Made by a program: the position numbers and the translations under genes
Part shown: in pieces, positions 34,615 through 42,778 of the stretch
Numbering within the stretch: position 1 is the stretch's first letter
Layout: every line of letters starts with the position of its first letter
Assembly (NCBI RefSeq): GCF_013401995.1
Contig: NZ_JACBJI010000001.1
Coordinates: 204,372-268,371 of the forward strand
Direction of reading: 5' to 3'
DNA: 64,000 nucleotides
From: Flavobacterium agri
GTDB lineage: Bacteria; Bacteroidota; Bacteroidia; Flavobacteriales; Flavobacteriaceae
The notes under the pieces: model-generated
The model's input: only the letters and a program-made list of their open reading frames with translations
What the model was told of the DNA's origin: nothing
Database searches by the model: none

Positions 34615-35279
34615 CGGAAGAAATTCTTCTTCGATTTTTCTACCATATTGATCTTTACGATGTCGCCGCCAGCAATCGCATAAACACGATCGTTCTGTGC
34701 CGGTTCCATAATCCACTTTCCCGTAAACTCTCCGAAAGCTGGTAAAATCATCTGGTTTTTCGACTGAAAAAAACACGGCAAATCCATCGATTGCCTTCCC
34801 GAACCTCGCAAATTGATGCCCGGATGGATGTGGCCGCAAAACGTAAAATAACCGTCGCGTTCCTCGGGCTCGTGCGTGAAAAGGAACGGTCCGACTTTTA
34901 ATTCCGAGGCGATCGCCATCCCGACCGCTTCATATTTCTCGGGCTTCAAAATATCGTGGTTGCCGATGATCAGCAGGAAATTTTCAGGTCTATTGTTGAT
35001 CCAATCCTCGAACAAATCCCATTCCTTGTTGAGTTTGGAGTGGAACAGATCACCGAGAAAGCAAATGATTTCCGCTTCGAAATAATCGGCAACCGAAGTC
35101 AATCTTTCGAAATTTCCCGTGAAAGCGGTCTTGGGCAACGCGATGCCGTGCTTGCGGAAATGCGAGATTTTTCCCAAGTGCACATCCGAAATCAGCAGCA
35201 TGTTTTTTTCCTTCCAGAAAACCGCGCCCGACGCATGCAAAACAAAGTGGTTGTCGTGAATTTTAATCTCTAAAGTCAT
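34611..35279 (-). CDS. pdeM: Ligase-associated DNA damage response phosphoesterase PdeM
   Basis: A 222-residue calcineurin-like metallophosphoesterase of the PdeM family found in the ligase-associated repair cluster. All metal-binding motifs are present: ISDVHLGK, CFLGDLFHS, IIGNHD, and CGHIHPGINLRG. Related enzymes hydrolyse phosphodiesters and possibly DNA ends. The ATG at 35279 overlaps the helicase stop (ATGA), so it is translationally coupled as the last gene of the cluster. A longer upstream frame only runs over the helicase gene and was discarded. Confidence 0.92.
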   Translation of the reverse strand: MTLEIKIHDNHFVLHASGAVFWKEKNMLLISDVHLGKISHFRKHGIALPKTAFTGNFERLTSVADYFEAEIICFLGDLFHSKLNKEWDLFEDWINNRPENFLLIIGNHDILKPEKYEAVGMAIASELKVGPFLFTHEPEERDGYFTFCGHIHPGINLRGSGRQSMDLPCFFQSKNQMILPAFGEFTGKWIMEPAQNDRVYAIAGGDIVKINMVEKSKKNFFR

Positions 35280-37741
35280 GCTGTCCCTTTCATGTATGAG
35301 GCCGTCATTTTGGCGATGCGCTCGGCCAAAGTTTCGCTCGAAAGCTTTTCGCGCAGTCGGTCGGTGATGATCGGGAAGCTGAACGGTGTCGGCTTTTTGC
35401 ATTGTTTCCACACGATTTCCTGTGACGCGATTCTTTCCAAAGATTGGATGAGACGGCCTTCTTCCAATTGGTGTTCGAACGTTTCCCGATACGCCTGCTG
35501 CAAAAGTAAGTTATCGGGTTCGTAATCGCGGAAGACTTCGAACAAAAGTTGGGTAGAGCTTTGCAGGTGTTTGGCTTTGACGGTTTTTCCCGGATAACCT
35601 GAAAACACCATTCCGGCGATTACGGAAATGTCGCGGAATTTCCGCCTCGCCATTTCGGTCGCGTTCAAACTTTTCTGCAAATCCTGATGGACGAACCTCG
35701 GCGTGAACAGATCGTTGTCGATCACCGATTGCATGTCGATTTCCTTGTCGGACAACAGTTCGAAACCGTAATCGTTGTATGCCAAAGAAAATGTAATCGG
35801 CTCCAAAAGCGAGATGCGATAGGCGAGTAGCGACGCCAAAGCCTCGTGCACGAACCGGCCTTCGAACGGATAGAAAATCGCGTGGTAACCTTCGCGTGTT
35901 TTAAACGTTTCGATCAGGAATTGGTCGGCTTCGGGAACGATGGATTCTTTGCGCTGGCGTTTGAAAATGGGTTCCATCGCATGCAGTTCGGGCGATTTTT
36001 TGCCGTGGTTCGCCGAGTACAATTCCTGTCGCAACAGTTCGCTCATTTGTGCCGAAAGTGCTAATCTTCCGCCCATCCATGAAGCGAAACGCGTCGGTTT
36101 CCGTGTTGCCGATTTGACCAAAACCTGCATGTTTTTAATCCGATATAATTCCAACTGACGACCCGCAAATTGGAACACGTCGCCGGGTTTCAATTTGGAA
36201 ATGAACCATTCTTCGATAGAACCGATAAATCCGCCCGAGAAGAATTTCACTTGCATCACGGCGTCGCTTACGATCGTTCCTATAGACATTCTGTGTTGCG
36301 TCGCGATAGATCGTTTGTTGATTTTATAACGTCCGTCGGCTTCGATTTCGACTTTTTTGTATTCGTCGTAAGCGTGCAGGCTTTGGCTTCCGTGCACGAT
36401 GAAATTGAGACACCATTGATAGTCTTCCCGCGTCATCGCTTGGTAGCAGAACGTCGATTTGACTTCTTCGAAAATCCCGTCCGGAAAAAATCCGTCGGAA
36501 ACCGCCAGCGTGTTGAGATACTGGATTAAAACATCCCACGAATTCAAATACGGGATGCGATCTTCGACTACGTTTTTTTCGACCGCTTTTTTGAGTGCCG
36601 ATGCCTCGACGAGTTCAATCGCGTGCGTTGCCAAAAAGTAAATCAGACTTTCCTTTCCGGGTTTGTGGTTCGATCGTCCGGCGCGCTGCATAAATCGCGC
36701 GACGCCTTTCGGCCCGCCGATTTGGATGATGGTTTCCACGGGCGCAAAATCGACGCCCAAATCGAGACTCGAAGTGCAGACGACGGCTTTGAGTTTTTCG
36801 TCGCGTATGGCGTTTTCGACCCAAATCCTCACGTCGCGGTCGATGCTTCCGTGGTGCATCGCGATTTCGCCTGCAAACTCAGGATATTTGTCTAAAAGCC
36901 TTTGATACCAAAGCTCGCAAGCCGATCTGACGTTCGTAAAAATCAAAGTTGTTCTGCTTTCTTTGACGATTCTTGCGACGTCGTCGATCAAATGAAAACC
37001 CATGTGTCCGCGCCACGGATAGCTTTCCATTTTGGTCGGAATGATGGAAATGACGTTTGTCTTTTTATGTAAAACGGCTTTGACCAAAACCGAATTTTCG
37101 TACGCTTCGGAATCCGGTCCGAGCAACACTTGGCGTGCTTGTTCAAGATTTCCGATCGTGGCCGAAATACCCCAGATACGCAAATTCGGGGCGATGGTTT
37201 TGAGTCTTGAAAGTGCGAGTTCCATTTGTACGCCGCGCTTTGTTCCGAGCAGTTCGTGCCATTCGTCGACTACGATCGCCGAGCAGTTTTTGAACGTGTT
37301 CGGATAGTCTTTCGAAGCGAGTAAAAGCTGTAGACTTTCGGGCGTCGTAATCAGCAGATCGGGCATTTTTTTGGATTGTTTCGCGCGTTCTGCCGAAGTC
37401 GTGTCGCCGGAACGGATCGCGACTTCAAACGGAACGCCCAAACCTTCTACGAGTCGTTCTGCGGCTTGTTTTATTTCGACGGACAATGCGCGCAAAGGCG
37501 TGATCCAAATCGCTTTCAAGCCTGGTTTATGTTTAGTGAAGTCGGGATTTCTTTTGAGGTAATCGAGCATGATCGGCACCCAAAGAGCGTAGGTTTTACC
37601 GCTTCCGGTCGGCGCGTTCAACAGCCCGTGTTTGCCTTGCAGGAAAGCCGTCCACGTTTCTTTTTGGAACGCGAACGGTTGCCAGCCTTGGGATTCGAAC
37701 CAGGATTCGGCTTTTTCGAAAAGTTGTTTGCGGTTTGCCAC
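35276..37741 (-). CDS. Ligase-associated DNA damage response DEXH-box helicase (Lhr-like)
   Basis: An 821-residue superfamily 2 helicase of the Lhr group. The N-terminal helicase core has the Q-type start FAFQKETW, Walker A APTGSGKT near 40, the DEXH box VVDEWHELLG, SATIGN, and the second RecA domain with CTSSLDLGVDF and QRAGRSNH (motif VI). A WH/Lhr-core region and the family-specific C-terminal domain follow (about 440-810). It probably unwinds or strips DNA at damage sites with the ligase and nuclease encoded beside it. Length is normal for the family. Confidence 0.93.
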   Translation of the reverse strand: MANRKQLFEKAESWFESQGWQPFAFQKETWTAFLQGKHGLLNAPTGSGKTYALWVPIMLDYLKRNPDFTKHKPGLKAIWITPLRALSVEIKQAAERLVEGLGVPFEVAIRSGDTTSAERAKQSKKMPDLLITTPESLQLLLASKDYPNTFKNCSAIVVDEWHELLGTKRGVQMELALSRLKTIAPNLRIWGISATIGNLEQARQVLLGPDSEAYENSVLVKAVLHKKTNVISIIPTKMESYPWRGHMGFHLIDDVARIVKESRTTLIFTNVRSACELWYQRLLDKYPEFAGEIAMHHGSIDRDVRIWVENAIRDEKLKAVVCTSSLDLGVDFAPVETIIQIGGPKGVARFMQRAGRSNHKPGKESLIYFLATHAIELVEASALKKAVEKNVVEDRIPYLNSWDVLIQYLNTLAVSDGFFPDGIFEEVKSTFCYQAMTREDYQWCLNFIVHGSQSLHAYDEYKKVEIEADGRYKINKRSIATQHRMSIGTIVSDAVMQVKFFSGGFIGSIEEWFISKLKPGDVFQFAGRQLELYRIKNMQVLVKSATRKPTRFASWMGGRLALSAQMSELLRQELYSANHGKKSPELHAMEPIFKRQRKESIVPEADQFLIETFKTREGYHAIFYPFEGRFVHEALASLLAYRISLLEPITFSLAYNDYGFELLSDKEIDMQSVIDNDLFTPRFVHQDLQKSLNATEMARRKFRDISVIAGMVFSGYPGKTVKAKHLQSSTQLLFEVFRDYEPDNLLLQQAYRETFEHQLEEGRLIQSLERIASQEIVWKQCKKPTPFSFPIITDRLREKLSSETLAERIAKMTASYMKGTA

Positions 37742-37753
37742 TAATGTAAATTT

Positions 37754-37837
37754 TTAGCCACGGATGGCACGAATATCACTAATTTTTTGAAGCGTATTTC
37801 AGCGGTTTTTATTTGTGTAATTCGTGTCATTCGTGGC
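37754..37837. repeat. Dispersed dyad repeat, copy B, downstream of the ligase gene
   Basis: The left arm begins TTAGCCACGGATGGCACGAA, and the right arm ends AATTCGTGTCATTCGTGGC. Between them is a core containing GCGTATTTCAGCGGTTTTT, shared with copy C at 39456-39544 in the same orientation. It fills the spacer between the helicase and ligase genes. Confidence 0.85.
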
Positions 37838-37840
37838 CGC

Positions 37841-39442
37841 TTAACAAATCAAACTCTTCAGATCTTCAATCGAATTCGCGTCCTCGATTTTTTTGTCATG
37901 CCGCCAACGTAAAATCCTCGGAAACCGAGTCGCTACACCGCTTTTATGCCGTTTCGACAACGCGATTCCCTCAAACCCGATCTCGAAAACCAATTCAGGC
38001 GTCACGCTGCGAACCGGACCGAATTTTTCGATGGTGTTGCGTTGTATCCAATTGTCTACCTGACGGAATTCGGCATCGGTCAAACCCGAATACGCTTTTG
38101 CGAACGTCACAAGCTCGCGTTCGCCGTCTTCTTTGTCTTGCCACAATGCAAATGTGTAATCGGTGAAAAGGTTCGAGCGTCGCCCATGGCCGCGCATGGC
38201 ATACGTCAAAACGGCGTCGATCGCGAGCGGTTCGATTTTCCACTTCCACCAATCGCCTTTTTTGCGCCCGACCTGATAAGGCGAATCGTTGCGTTTGATC
38301 ATCAAGCCTTCGGAATGCAGTTCGCGCGAACGTTCTCTTTCAGACGCGACTTCTTCCCAGGTATCCAGGCAAATCCGTTCAGATAAATGCAGCGGAATTT
38401 TTCCAAGGGGAATTTCAGAAAACAAGACTTCGAGCAATTTCCGTCTTTCTTCATACGATTTGTTTCGGATGTCTTCACCTTTCCACTCCAATAAATCGTA
38501 TGCTTTGATGATACAAGGCGTGGATTTCAATATTGATGCGGAAACCGTCTTTCGTCCGATCCGCGTCTGCAAATCGTTGAACGTTCCGATTTCGCCATTC
38601 GGAAACGGAAGGATTTCGCCGTCGATTACCGTTCCATCGGGAATCACGTCTAAAAACGGATGGAATTCGGGGTATTTGTCGGTGACCAATTCCTCGCCAC
38701 GCGACCAAATGAACAGGTTTCCGTCGCGGATGATGGTTTGCGAACGGATGCCGTCCCATTTGTGCTCGATGCTCCAATCTTTGGCGTCGCCCAAATCTGA
38801 AACGTTGTCTTCGACCGCATACGCCAAATAAAACGGATACGGTTTCGACAGGAAATCAGAACTTTTTTCCTCTAAAATCAATTCTTGGAACGATACCGAA
38901 TTCGGATCCCATTCGCCCATGAGTTTGTGTGCGATCAAATCCTCGTCTACGTTCACGGCCTTCGACAACGCTCTCGTCATGAGTTTCTGGCTTACGCCGA
39001 TGCGGAAACTTCCCGTAATCAATTTGGTAAAGACGAGACGTTCGTAAAAATTGAGAGACAGCCAGTTTTGGTGAAGATACGAGCGTTTTTCTTCGTCGGT
39101 TTTCTTTTTGAGCGCAATCATTTCGCGCATGTATTCGGTAAGCGGTTTGTCGGAATGTTCGCGTGTCACGGGAATCACGAGCGCAATCGTTTCGGCCAAG
39201 TCGCCCACGATGTGATAACTTTCTTCAAATAGCCACATCGGGATATTCGCGAGCTCGTTGGCCCAAATGCGCAACAAAGTCGTATTGACCGGACGCGGCG
39301 GACGACGGTGCGACAAAATCGCGATCGTCCAGACTTTGTCGGTATCGGAGGCGTTTTTGAAATAATTCGCCAAAGCGTCGACCTTGACCGAAGTCTTGTT
39401 CGAGGAATCGAGGGCTTTTATGAGGTTGGCGAAGTTTTTCAT
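37841..39442 (-). CDS. ATP-dependent DNA ligase of the ligase-associated repair cluster
   Basis: A 533-residue ATP-dependent ligase of the archaeal/eukaryotic type. A helical DNA-binding domain (about 1-190) precedes the adenylation domain with the nucleophilic Lys in HKWDGIRSQ (near 218) and GEILPF, LMIKR and WWKWK as motifs IIIa-V. The OB fold covers about 410-520. I start at the ATG at 39442: the longer frame adds MPFVPFVAESTD, which is only translated repeat sequence. Repeat copies flank the gene on both sides. Confidence 0.93.
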   Translation of the reverse strand: MKNFANLIKALDSSNKTSVKVDALANYFKNASDTDKVWTIAILSHRRPPRPVNTTLLRIWANELANIPMWLFEESYHIVGDLAETIALVIPVTREHSDKPLTEYMREMIALKKKTDEEKRSYLHQNWLSLNFYERLVFTKLITGSFRIGVSQKLMTRALSKAVNVDEDLIAHKLMGEWDPNSVSFQELILEEKSSDFLSKPYPFYLAYAVEDNVSDLGDAKDWSIEHKWDGIRSQTIIRDGNLFIWSRGEELVTDKYPEFHPFLDVIPDGTVIDGEILPFPNGEIGTFNDLQTRIGRKTVSASILKSTPCIIKAYDLLEWKGEDIRNKSYEERRKLLEVLFSEIPLGKIPLHLSERICLDTWEEVASERERSRELHSEGLMIKRNDSPYQVGRKKGDWWKWKIEPLAIDAVLTYAMRGHGRRSNLFTDYTFALWQDKEDGERELVTFAKAYSGLTDAEFRQVDNWIQRNTIEKFGPVRSVTPELVFEIGFEGIALSKRHKSGVATRFPRILRWRHDKKIEDANSIEDLKSLIC

Positions 39443-39455
39443 ATCGGTAGATTCA

Positions 39456-39544
39456 GCAACGAATGGCACGAATGGCACTAATTTTTTGGAGCGTATTCAG
39501 CGGTTTTTATTTGTGGAATTCGTGTCATTCGTGTCATTCGTGGC
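39456..39544. repeat. Dispersed dyad repeat, copy C, upstream of the ligase gene
   Basis: The left arm starts GCAACGAATGGCACGAATGG, the core contains GCGTATTCAGCGGTTTTT, and the right arm has AATTCGTGTCATTCGTG with a nine-base tandem duplication (TGTCATTCG) before the final GGC. It is in the same orientation as copy B, 1.7 kb away, and fills the spacer between the exonuclease and ligase genes. Confidence 0.85.
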
Positions 39545-39545
39545 T

Positions 39546-40664
39546 TTACTTTAAAAATGTCTTGATACTCTTTTCTTGGTGGATGTCTTCGGGAATGTTG
39601 ATTTCGGTGGCGTTTTCGAGTTCCTTTTCGGATGTTTCGTCACCTTCGCGGCTCGTACCCATTTCGGCCGATTCGCCTTCGTATTGTGTTTTCGCGGTTC
39701 TTGCGTCGTAGCCCAATTCTTCCCGGAGATAGCGCGAAAAAATATCCGAATAACCGTGCGTGGCAATCACTTTTTCGCATCCGGTGGCTTTGATCGAATC
39801 GAGTAGTCCGTACCAATCGCAATGGTCCGAAAGCACGAAACCTTTGTCTATGGCGCGTCTTGCGCGAGCGCCTCGGAACGCCATCCAACCCGAAGCCGTA
39901 GCGGTCACGAAAGGCGACATCTTGCGAAGCCATATCGAACCGTGGGCGCTTGGCGGAGCGACGACGATGTTTCCGAGCAGGTCTTCTTTTTTTGTGTCGC
40001 GCGTAATCAGTTCGGTAGGCGGTAAATCGACGATCTGGCGGACCACTTGCGTCATGTTTTCGACCGCGCCATGGGTGTAGATTTTTCCGATCGAGGTGTC
40101 GAGATGTTTGATGATGTTCTGGGCTTTGCCCAAAGTGTAACCAAAAATAACGGATGTTTTCCCTTCGGCTTGGTTTTCTGCCCACCACGTGTTCATGTCA
40201 TCGAACACTTCCTGTTGCGGCAGCCAGTTGAAAGCGGGTAGGCCAAATGTACATTCGGTAATGAACGTATGGCATTTCACGACTTCGTAAGGTGTAGAAA
40301 GCCCGTCGTCCTGGGTTTTGTAATCGCCCGTAAAGACCCAAATTTCGCCTTTGTGTTCAACGCGCACCTGCGAACTTCCGACGATATGACCAGCCGGAAA
40401 AAGCGAAAACGTCACACCGTTCACGGTAAAAGTCTCGCCCCATTCGACACCGGCCACATTGATATCGCCCAAACGGTGTTTGATGATCGGGACATTAAAA
40501 TGATGCGTGATGTAATTTTTATGTCCCCAACGCGAATGGTCGGAATGCCCGTGCGTGATGATCGCGTTCGTGACGGGTTTCCACGGATCGAGGTAAACGT
40601 CGGCGACCTCGCAGTAAATACCGCGGTCGTTGAAGACAAGGAGTGGTTTCTTTTTCGCAGGCAA
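39546..40664 (-). CDS. Ligase-associated DNA damage response exonuclease (MBL fold, YSH1-like)
   Basis: A metallo-beta-lactamase fold nuclease with a beta-CASP region, related to SNM1/Artemis and to CPSF73. The metal site is HGHSDHSRWG near residue 40, followed by FPAGHIVGSSQV, FTGDYK, a Cys/Phe-rich middle, and SDHCDW near the C-terminus. The frame extends to a TTG at 40760, but a -7-like TAACTTTA box at 40691-40698 lies inside that extension. The TTG at 40664 then gives a normal start (PAKKKPLLVFNDRGIYC) and 372 residues. The start is not certain. It is the first gene of the four-gene cluster. Confidence 0.9.
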   Translation of the reverse strand: MPAKKKPLLVFNDRGIYCEVADVYLDPWKPVTNAIITHGHSDHSRWGHKNYITHHFNVPIIKHRLGDINVAGVEWGETFTVNGVTFSLFPAGHIVGSSQVRVEHKGEIWVFTGDYKTQDDGLSTPYEVVKCHTFITECTFGLPAFNWLPQQEVFDDMNTWWAENQAEGKTSVIFGYTLGKAQNIIKHLDTSIGKIYTHGAVENMTQVVRQIVDLPPTELITRDTKKEDLLGNIVVAPPSAHGSIWLRKMSPFVTATASGWMAFRGARARRAIDKGFVLSDHCDWYGLLDSIKATGCEKVIATHGYSDIFSRYLREELGYDARTAKTQYEGESAEMGTSREGDETSEKELENATEINIPEDIHQEKSIKTFLK

Positions 40665-40836
40665 TTCGTTATCGTTTTTGGTGACTGTATTAAAGTTAGG
40701 GAATAGGGTTGTGGTTGAGGATTTGATTTGGGGAAGTTTAACGTTTGTCACAGCACTCAAATGTTAATGATATGTCAGAAACGCAACATCCGAAATCCTA
40801 AAGCCCTAACTTTAAGTAACTACAAAACGACACGAC

Positions 40837-41319
40837 ATGAAACGAATTTTTCTCCTTGCAGTATTGCTGGTCGCTTCGGCCACGTATTGCCAGACCGATG
40901 CCGAACTTTGCCAGCAGGCGCAAACGGCTTATCAGCAAAACAATTTCAACGATGCGATCAAGTTAGCGGGGCGTGCTTTGGCTAAAAATCCCGATGCGCC
41001 TTGCCGTCGGGTGCGCATTGATGCGGCTATGCGCGACAACGAATCGTCGGTGAATTATCTGATGGCGATCAGCGACCTGGATTATCTTTTGGCTAAAGGC
41101 GACAAGAGTGAGCCGAATTATAAAAACTTGGGCAACGCCGAAGCAGGTTTGGCCAAAATGCATTTCGACAACCAGAATTTTGCCGAAGCGTCCAAGCACT
41201 ACCAAAAAGCCAAAAATGCGTACACATCGGCCAAAGGAATTAGCGGTACGACCGATTACGATGCCCCAATCGCCAATGCCGACAATCAGATGAAACAGGC
41301 GACGGCACAAAAGAAATGA
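40837..41319 (+). CDS. Exported TPR-like protein, first of a tandem pair
   Basis: A 160-residue secreted helical protein. The signal peptide ends around ATYCQ. Helix pairs follow that look like tetratricopeptide repeats (AYQQNNFNDAIKLAGRAL and FDNQNFAEASKHYQKAKNAY). A Cys pair (ELCQQ and APCRR) is shared with the downstream paralogue. It has a -7-like TAACTTTA box at 40807-40814. TPR proteins usually bind partners, but the partner is unknown. It leads an apparent operon with the paralogue and a DNA glycosylase. Confidence 0.8.
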   Translation: MKRIFLLAVLLVASATYCQTDAELCQQAQTAYQQNNFNDAIKLAGRALAKNPDAPCRRVRIDAAMRDNESSVNYLMAISDLDYLLAKGDKSEPNYKNLGNAEAGLAKMHFDNQNFAEASKHYQKAKNAYTSAKGISGTTDYDAPIANADNQMKQATAQKK

Positions 41320-41335
41320 CGTAAATACAAGTGAT

Positions 41336-41821
41336 ATGAAAGGTTTTGTATTCCTGTTCCTATTAACAGGAGCTTTTCGGTTGTTCGGACAAACTCCGGA
41401 CGACTGTTCCGATGCGCAAAAATTGTACGCCCAAGGCAAATACGAAGAGGCGATAAAAGCCGTCGGCCGCGGACTTACCAAGAATCCCGACAACCGAGAT
41501 TGCCGAAAAATCAGGATAAACGCGGCCATGCGCGAAAGTCCGACCGCCCAAATGTATGCGATCGCGTTGACCGATTTGGGCTATCTCGTCGATCACGGCG
41601 ACAAATCAGAATGGACATATGAGCGTATTGCCGTCGCCGAATCGGGTCTTGCCGCACAATTATACGAAGTGCGCGATTACCAAAATGGACTCAAGCATTA
41701 CAAGGTCGCCAAAGAAGCGTTGCAAAAGGCTAAAAACGCAAACGGCGGATCGGTTTACGACAAGCGGCTCGAAGATGCCGATACCTATATCATGCAGGTT
41801 CAGGCCGAGATGAAGCCTTAA
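41336..41821 (+). CDS. Exported TPR-like protein, second of a tandem pair
   Basis: A 161-residue paralogue of the preceding protein, 16 bases downstream. Corresponding segments are AQGKYEEAIKAVGRGLTKNPD, RINAAMRES, DLGYLVDHGDKSEW and YQNGLKHYKVAKEAL, with the same spacing of Cys residues near the N-terminus. The signal peptide ends near RLFGQ. The two copies have diverged strongly, so the duplication is old. Function unknown. Confidence 0.8.
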   Translation: MKGFVFLFLLTGAFRLFGQTPDDCSDAQKLYAQGKYEEAIKAVGRGLTKNPDNRDCRKIRINAAMRESPTAQMYAIALTDLGYLVDHGDKSEWTYERIAVAESGLAAQLYEVRDYQNGLKHYKVAKEALQKAKNANGGSVYDKRLEDADTYIMQVQAEMKP

Positions 41822-41837
41822 CGAATATTGAAATAAG

Positions 41838-42566
41838 ATGCCAGAAGGTCCGACGCTTTCCATACTCAAACAAAAAACCGCGCATTTTGAAGGCCATAAA
41901 GTGCTCAAAGCTACGGGAAATGCCAAAATCGACATCGATCGGCTCGTGGGCAAAAAAGTCGTTTCACTCCAAACTTGGGGCAAACATTTCCTGATTTCGT
42001 TCGACGATTTTTATGTGCGCGTGCATTTTTTGATGTTCGGCTCTTATGCGATCGATGAAACGCGCAATGCCAAAATCCGGCTCGGGTTGACGTTTTCCAA
42101 CGGCGTGCTCAATTTTTACGCGTCGAACGTAAAGCTCTTCGAAGGCAAGGTCGAGGACGATTACGATTTTTCGGCAGACGTGATGAATCCCGATTGGAGC
42201 GAACCCAAAGCGCGCAAAAAACTCAACGCGATTCCCGACGAAATGATTTGCGATACCTTGTTGGAACAGGATATTTTCTCGGGCATCGGCAATATCATCA
42301 AGACCGAAATCTTGTATAGGGCGCGTATCCATCCCGAATCCAAAACCAGGGAAATTCCATCGGCCAAAAAGAAAATCCTGCTTGAGCAAGCGGTTTTGTA
42401 TCCGCAGCAATTCCTCGATTGGAAAAAGAAAAACGAACTCAAGAAACATTGGGAAGCCTATGCCCAAAAAACGTGTAAACGTTGCGATTTGCCTTTCGTA
42501 AAGAAGGAAACCGGTAAAAAGAAAAGGCGTAGTTTCTTTTGTGCGAGATGTCAGGTAAAGTATTGA
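41838..42566 (+). CDS. Fpg/Nei family DNA glycosylase (endonuclease VIII-like)
   Basis: A 242-residue bifunctional glycosylase/AP lyase fold that removes oxidised bases. The catalytic N-terminus PEG follows the initiator Met, with Pro2 as the nucleophile and Glu3 beside it. The helix-two-turn-helix region is DIFSGIGNIIKTEILYRARIHP (about 148-170), and a C-terminal zinc finger has CKRC and CARC. It is shorter than E. coli Fpg (about 270), and the middle loop is reduced, as in many Bacteroidota Nei-like proteins. It is the last gene of the TPR operon, 16 bases after the second TPR gene. Confidence 0.9.
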   Translation: MPEGPTLSILKQKTAHFEGHKVLKATGNAKIDIDRLVGKKVVSLQTWGKHFLISFDDFYVRVHFLMFGSYAIDETRNAKIRLGLTFSNGVLNFYASNVKLFEGKVEDDYDFSADVMNPDWSEPKARKKLNAIPDEMICDTLLEQDIFSGIGNIIKTEILYRARIHPESKTREIPSAKKKILLEQAVLYPQQFLDWKKKNELKKHWEAYAQKTCKRCDLPFVKKETGKKKRRSFFCARCQVKY

Positions 42567-42586
42567 TTTGTTGGTAATTGGATGTT

Positions 42587-42656
42587 GTGAATAGTGAATA
42601 GTGAATGGTGAATGGTGAAATGTGAGATGTAAGATGTAGGATGTAGGATGTAAGGA
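42587..42656. repeat. Array of ten degenerate heptamers
   Basis: Ten consecutive 7-base units drift from GTGAATA through GTGAATG, GTGAAAT and GTAAGAT to GTAGGAT. They lie 20 bases after the glycosylase stop. A complementary array lies at 42713-42750. Confidence 0.8.
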
Positions 42657-42712
42657 TAGGGCCGGGAGTTTGTCATTATGCTTAGCATTTGGACTCGATC
42701 TCCAATCCCAAT

Positions 42713-42750
42713 CACTATTCACCATTCACCATTCACTTTCACATCCCACA
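42713..42750. repeat. Complementary heptamer array
   Basis: Units CACTATT, CACCATT, CACCATT and CACTTTC, then ACATCCC, are the reverse complement of the array at 42587-42656, so the spacer can fold into a long imperfect hairpin with a loop of about 56 bases. The array ends six bases before the -7 box of the LD-carboxypeptidase gene. Confidence 0.75.
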
Positions 42751-42756
42751 TTTTAT

Positions 42757-42764
42757 TACATTTG
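42757..42764 (+). promoter_or_regulatory. -7 box of the LD-carboxypeptidase gene
   Basis: TACATTTG matches TAnnTTTG exactly, 14 bases before the ATG at 42779. No TTG lies at normal distance because the upstream sequence is the heptamer array. Confidence 0.5.
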
Positions 42765-42778
42765 CCCAAACAACTTCT

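Noticed and set aside
39443..39478. Extra 12 residues before the ligase Met
   Set aside because: They are encoded by the dispersed repeat, and the ATG at 39442 fits the family start.
42689..42778. N-terminal extension of the LD-carboxypeptidase frame
   Set aside because: It translates the heptamer repeat and crosses the -7 box at 42757. The ATG at 42779 begins the conserved KGDTVYLLN region.
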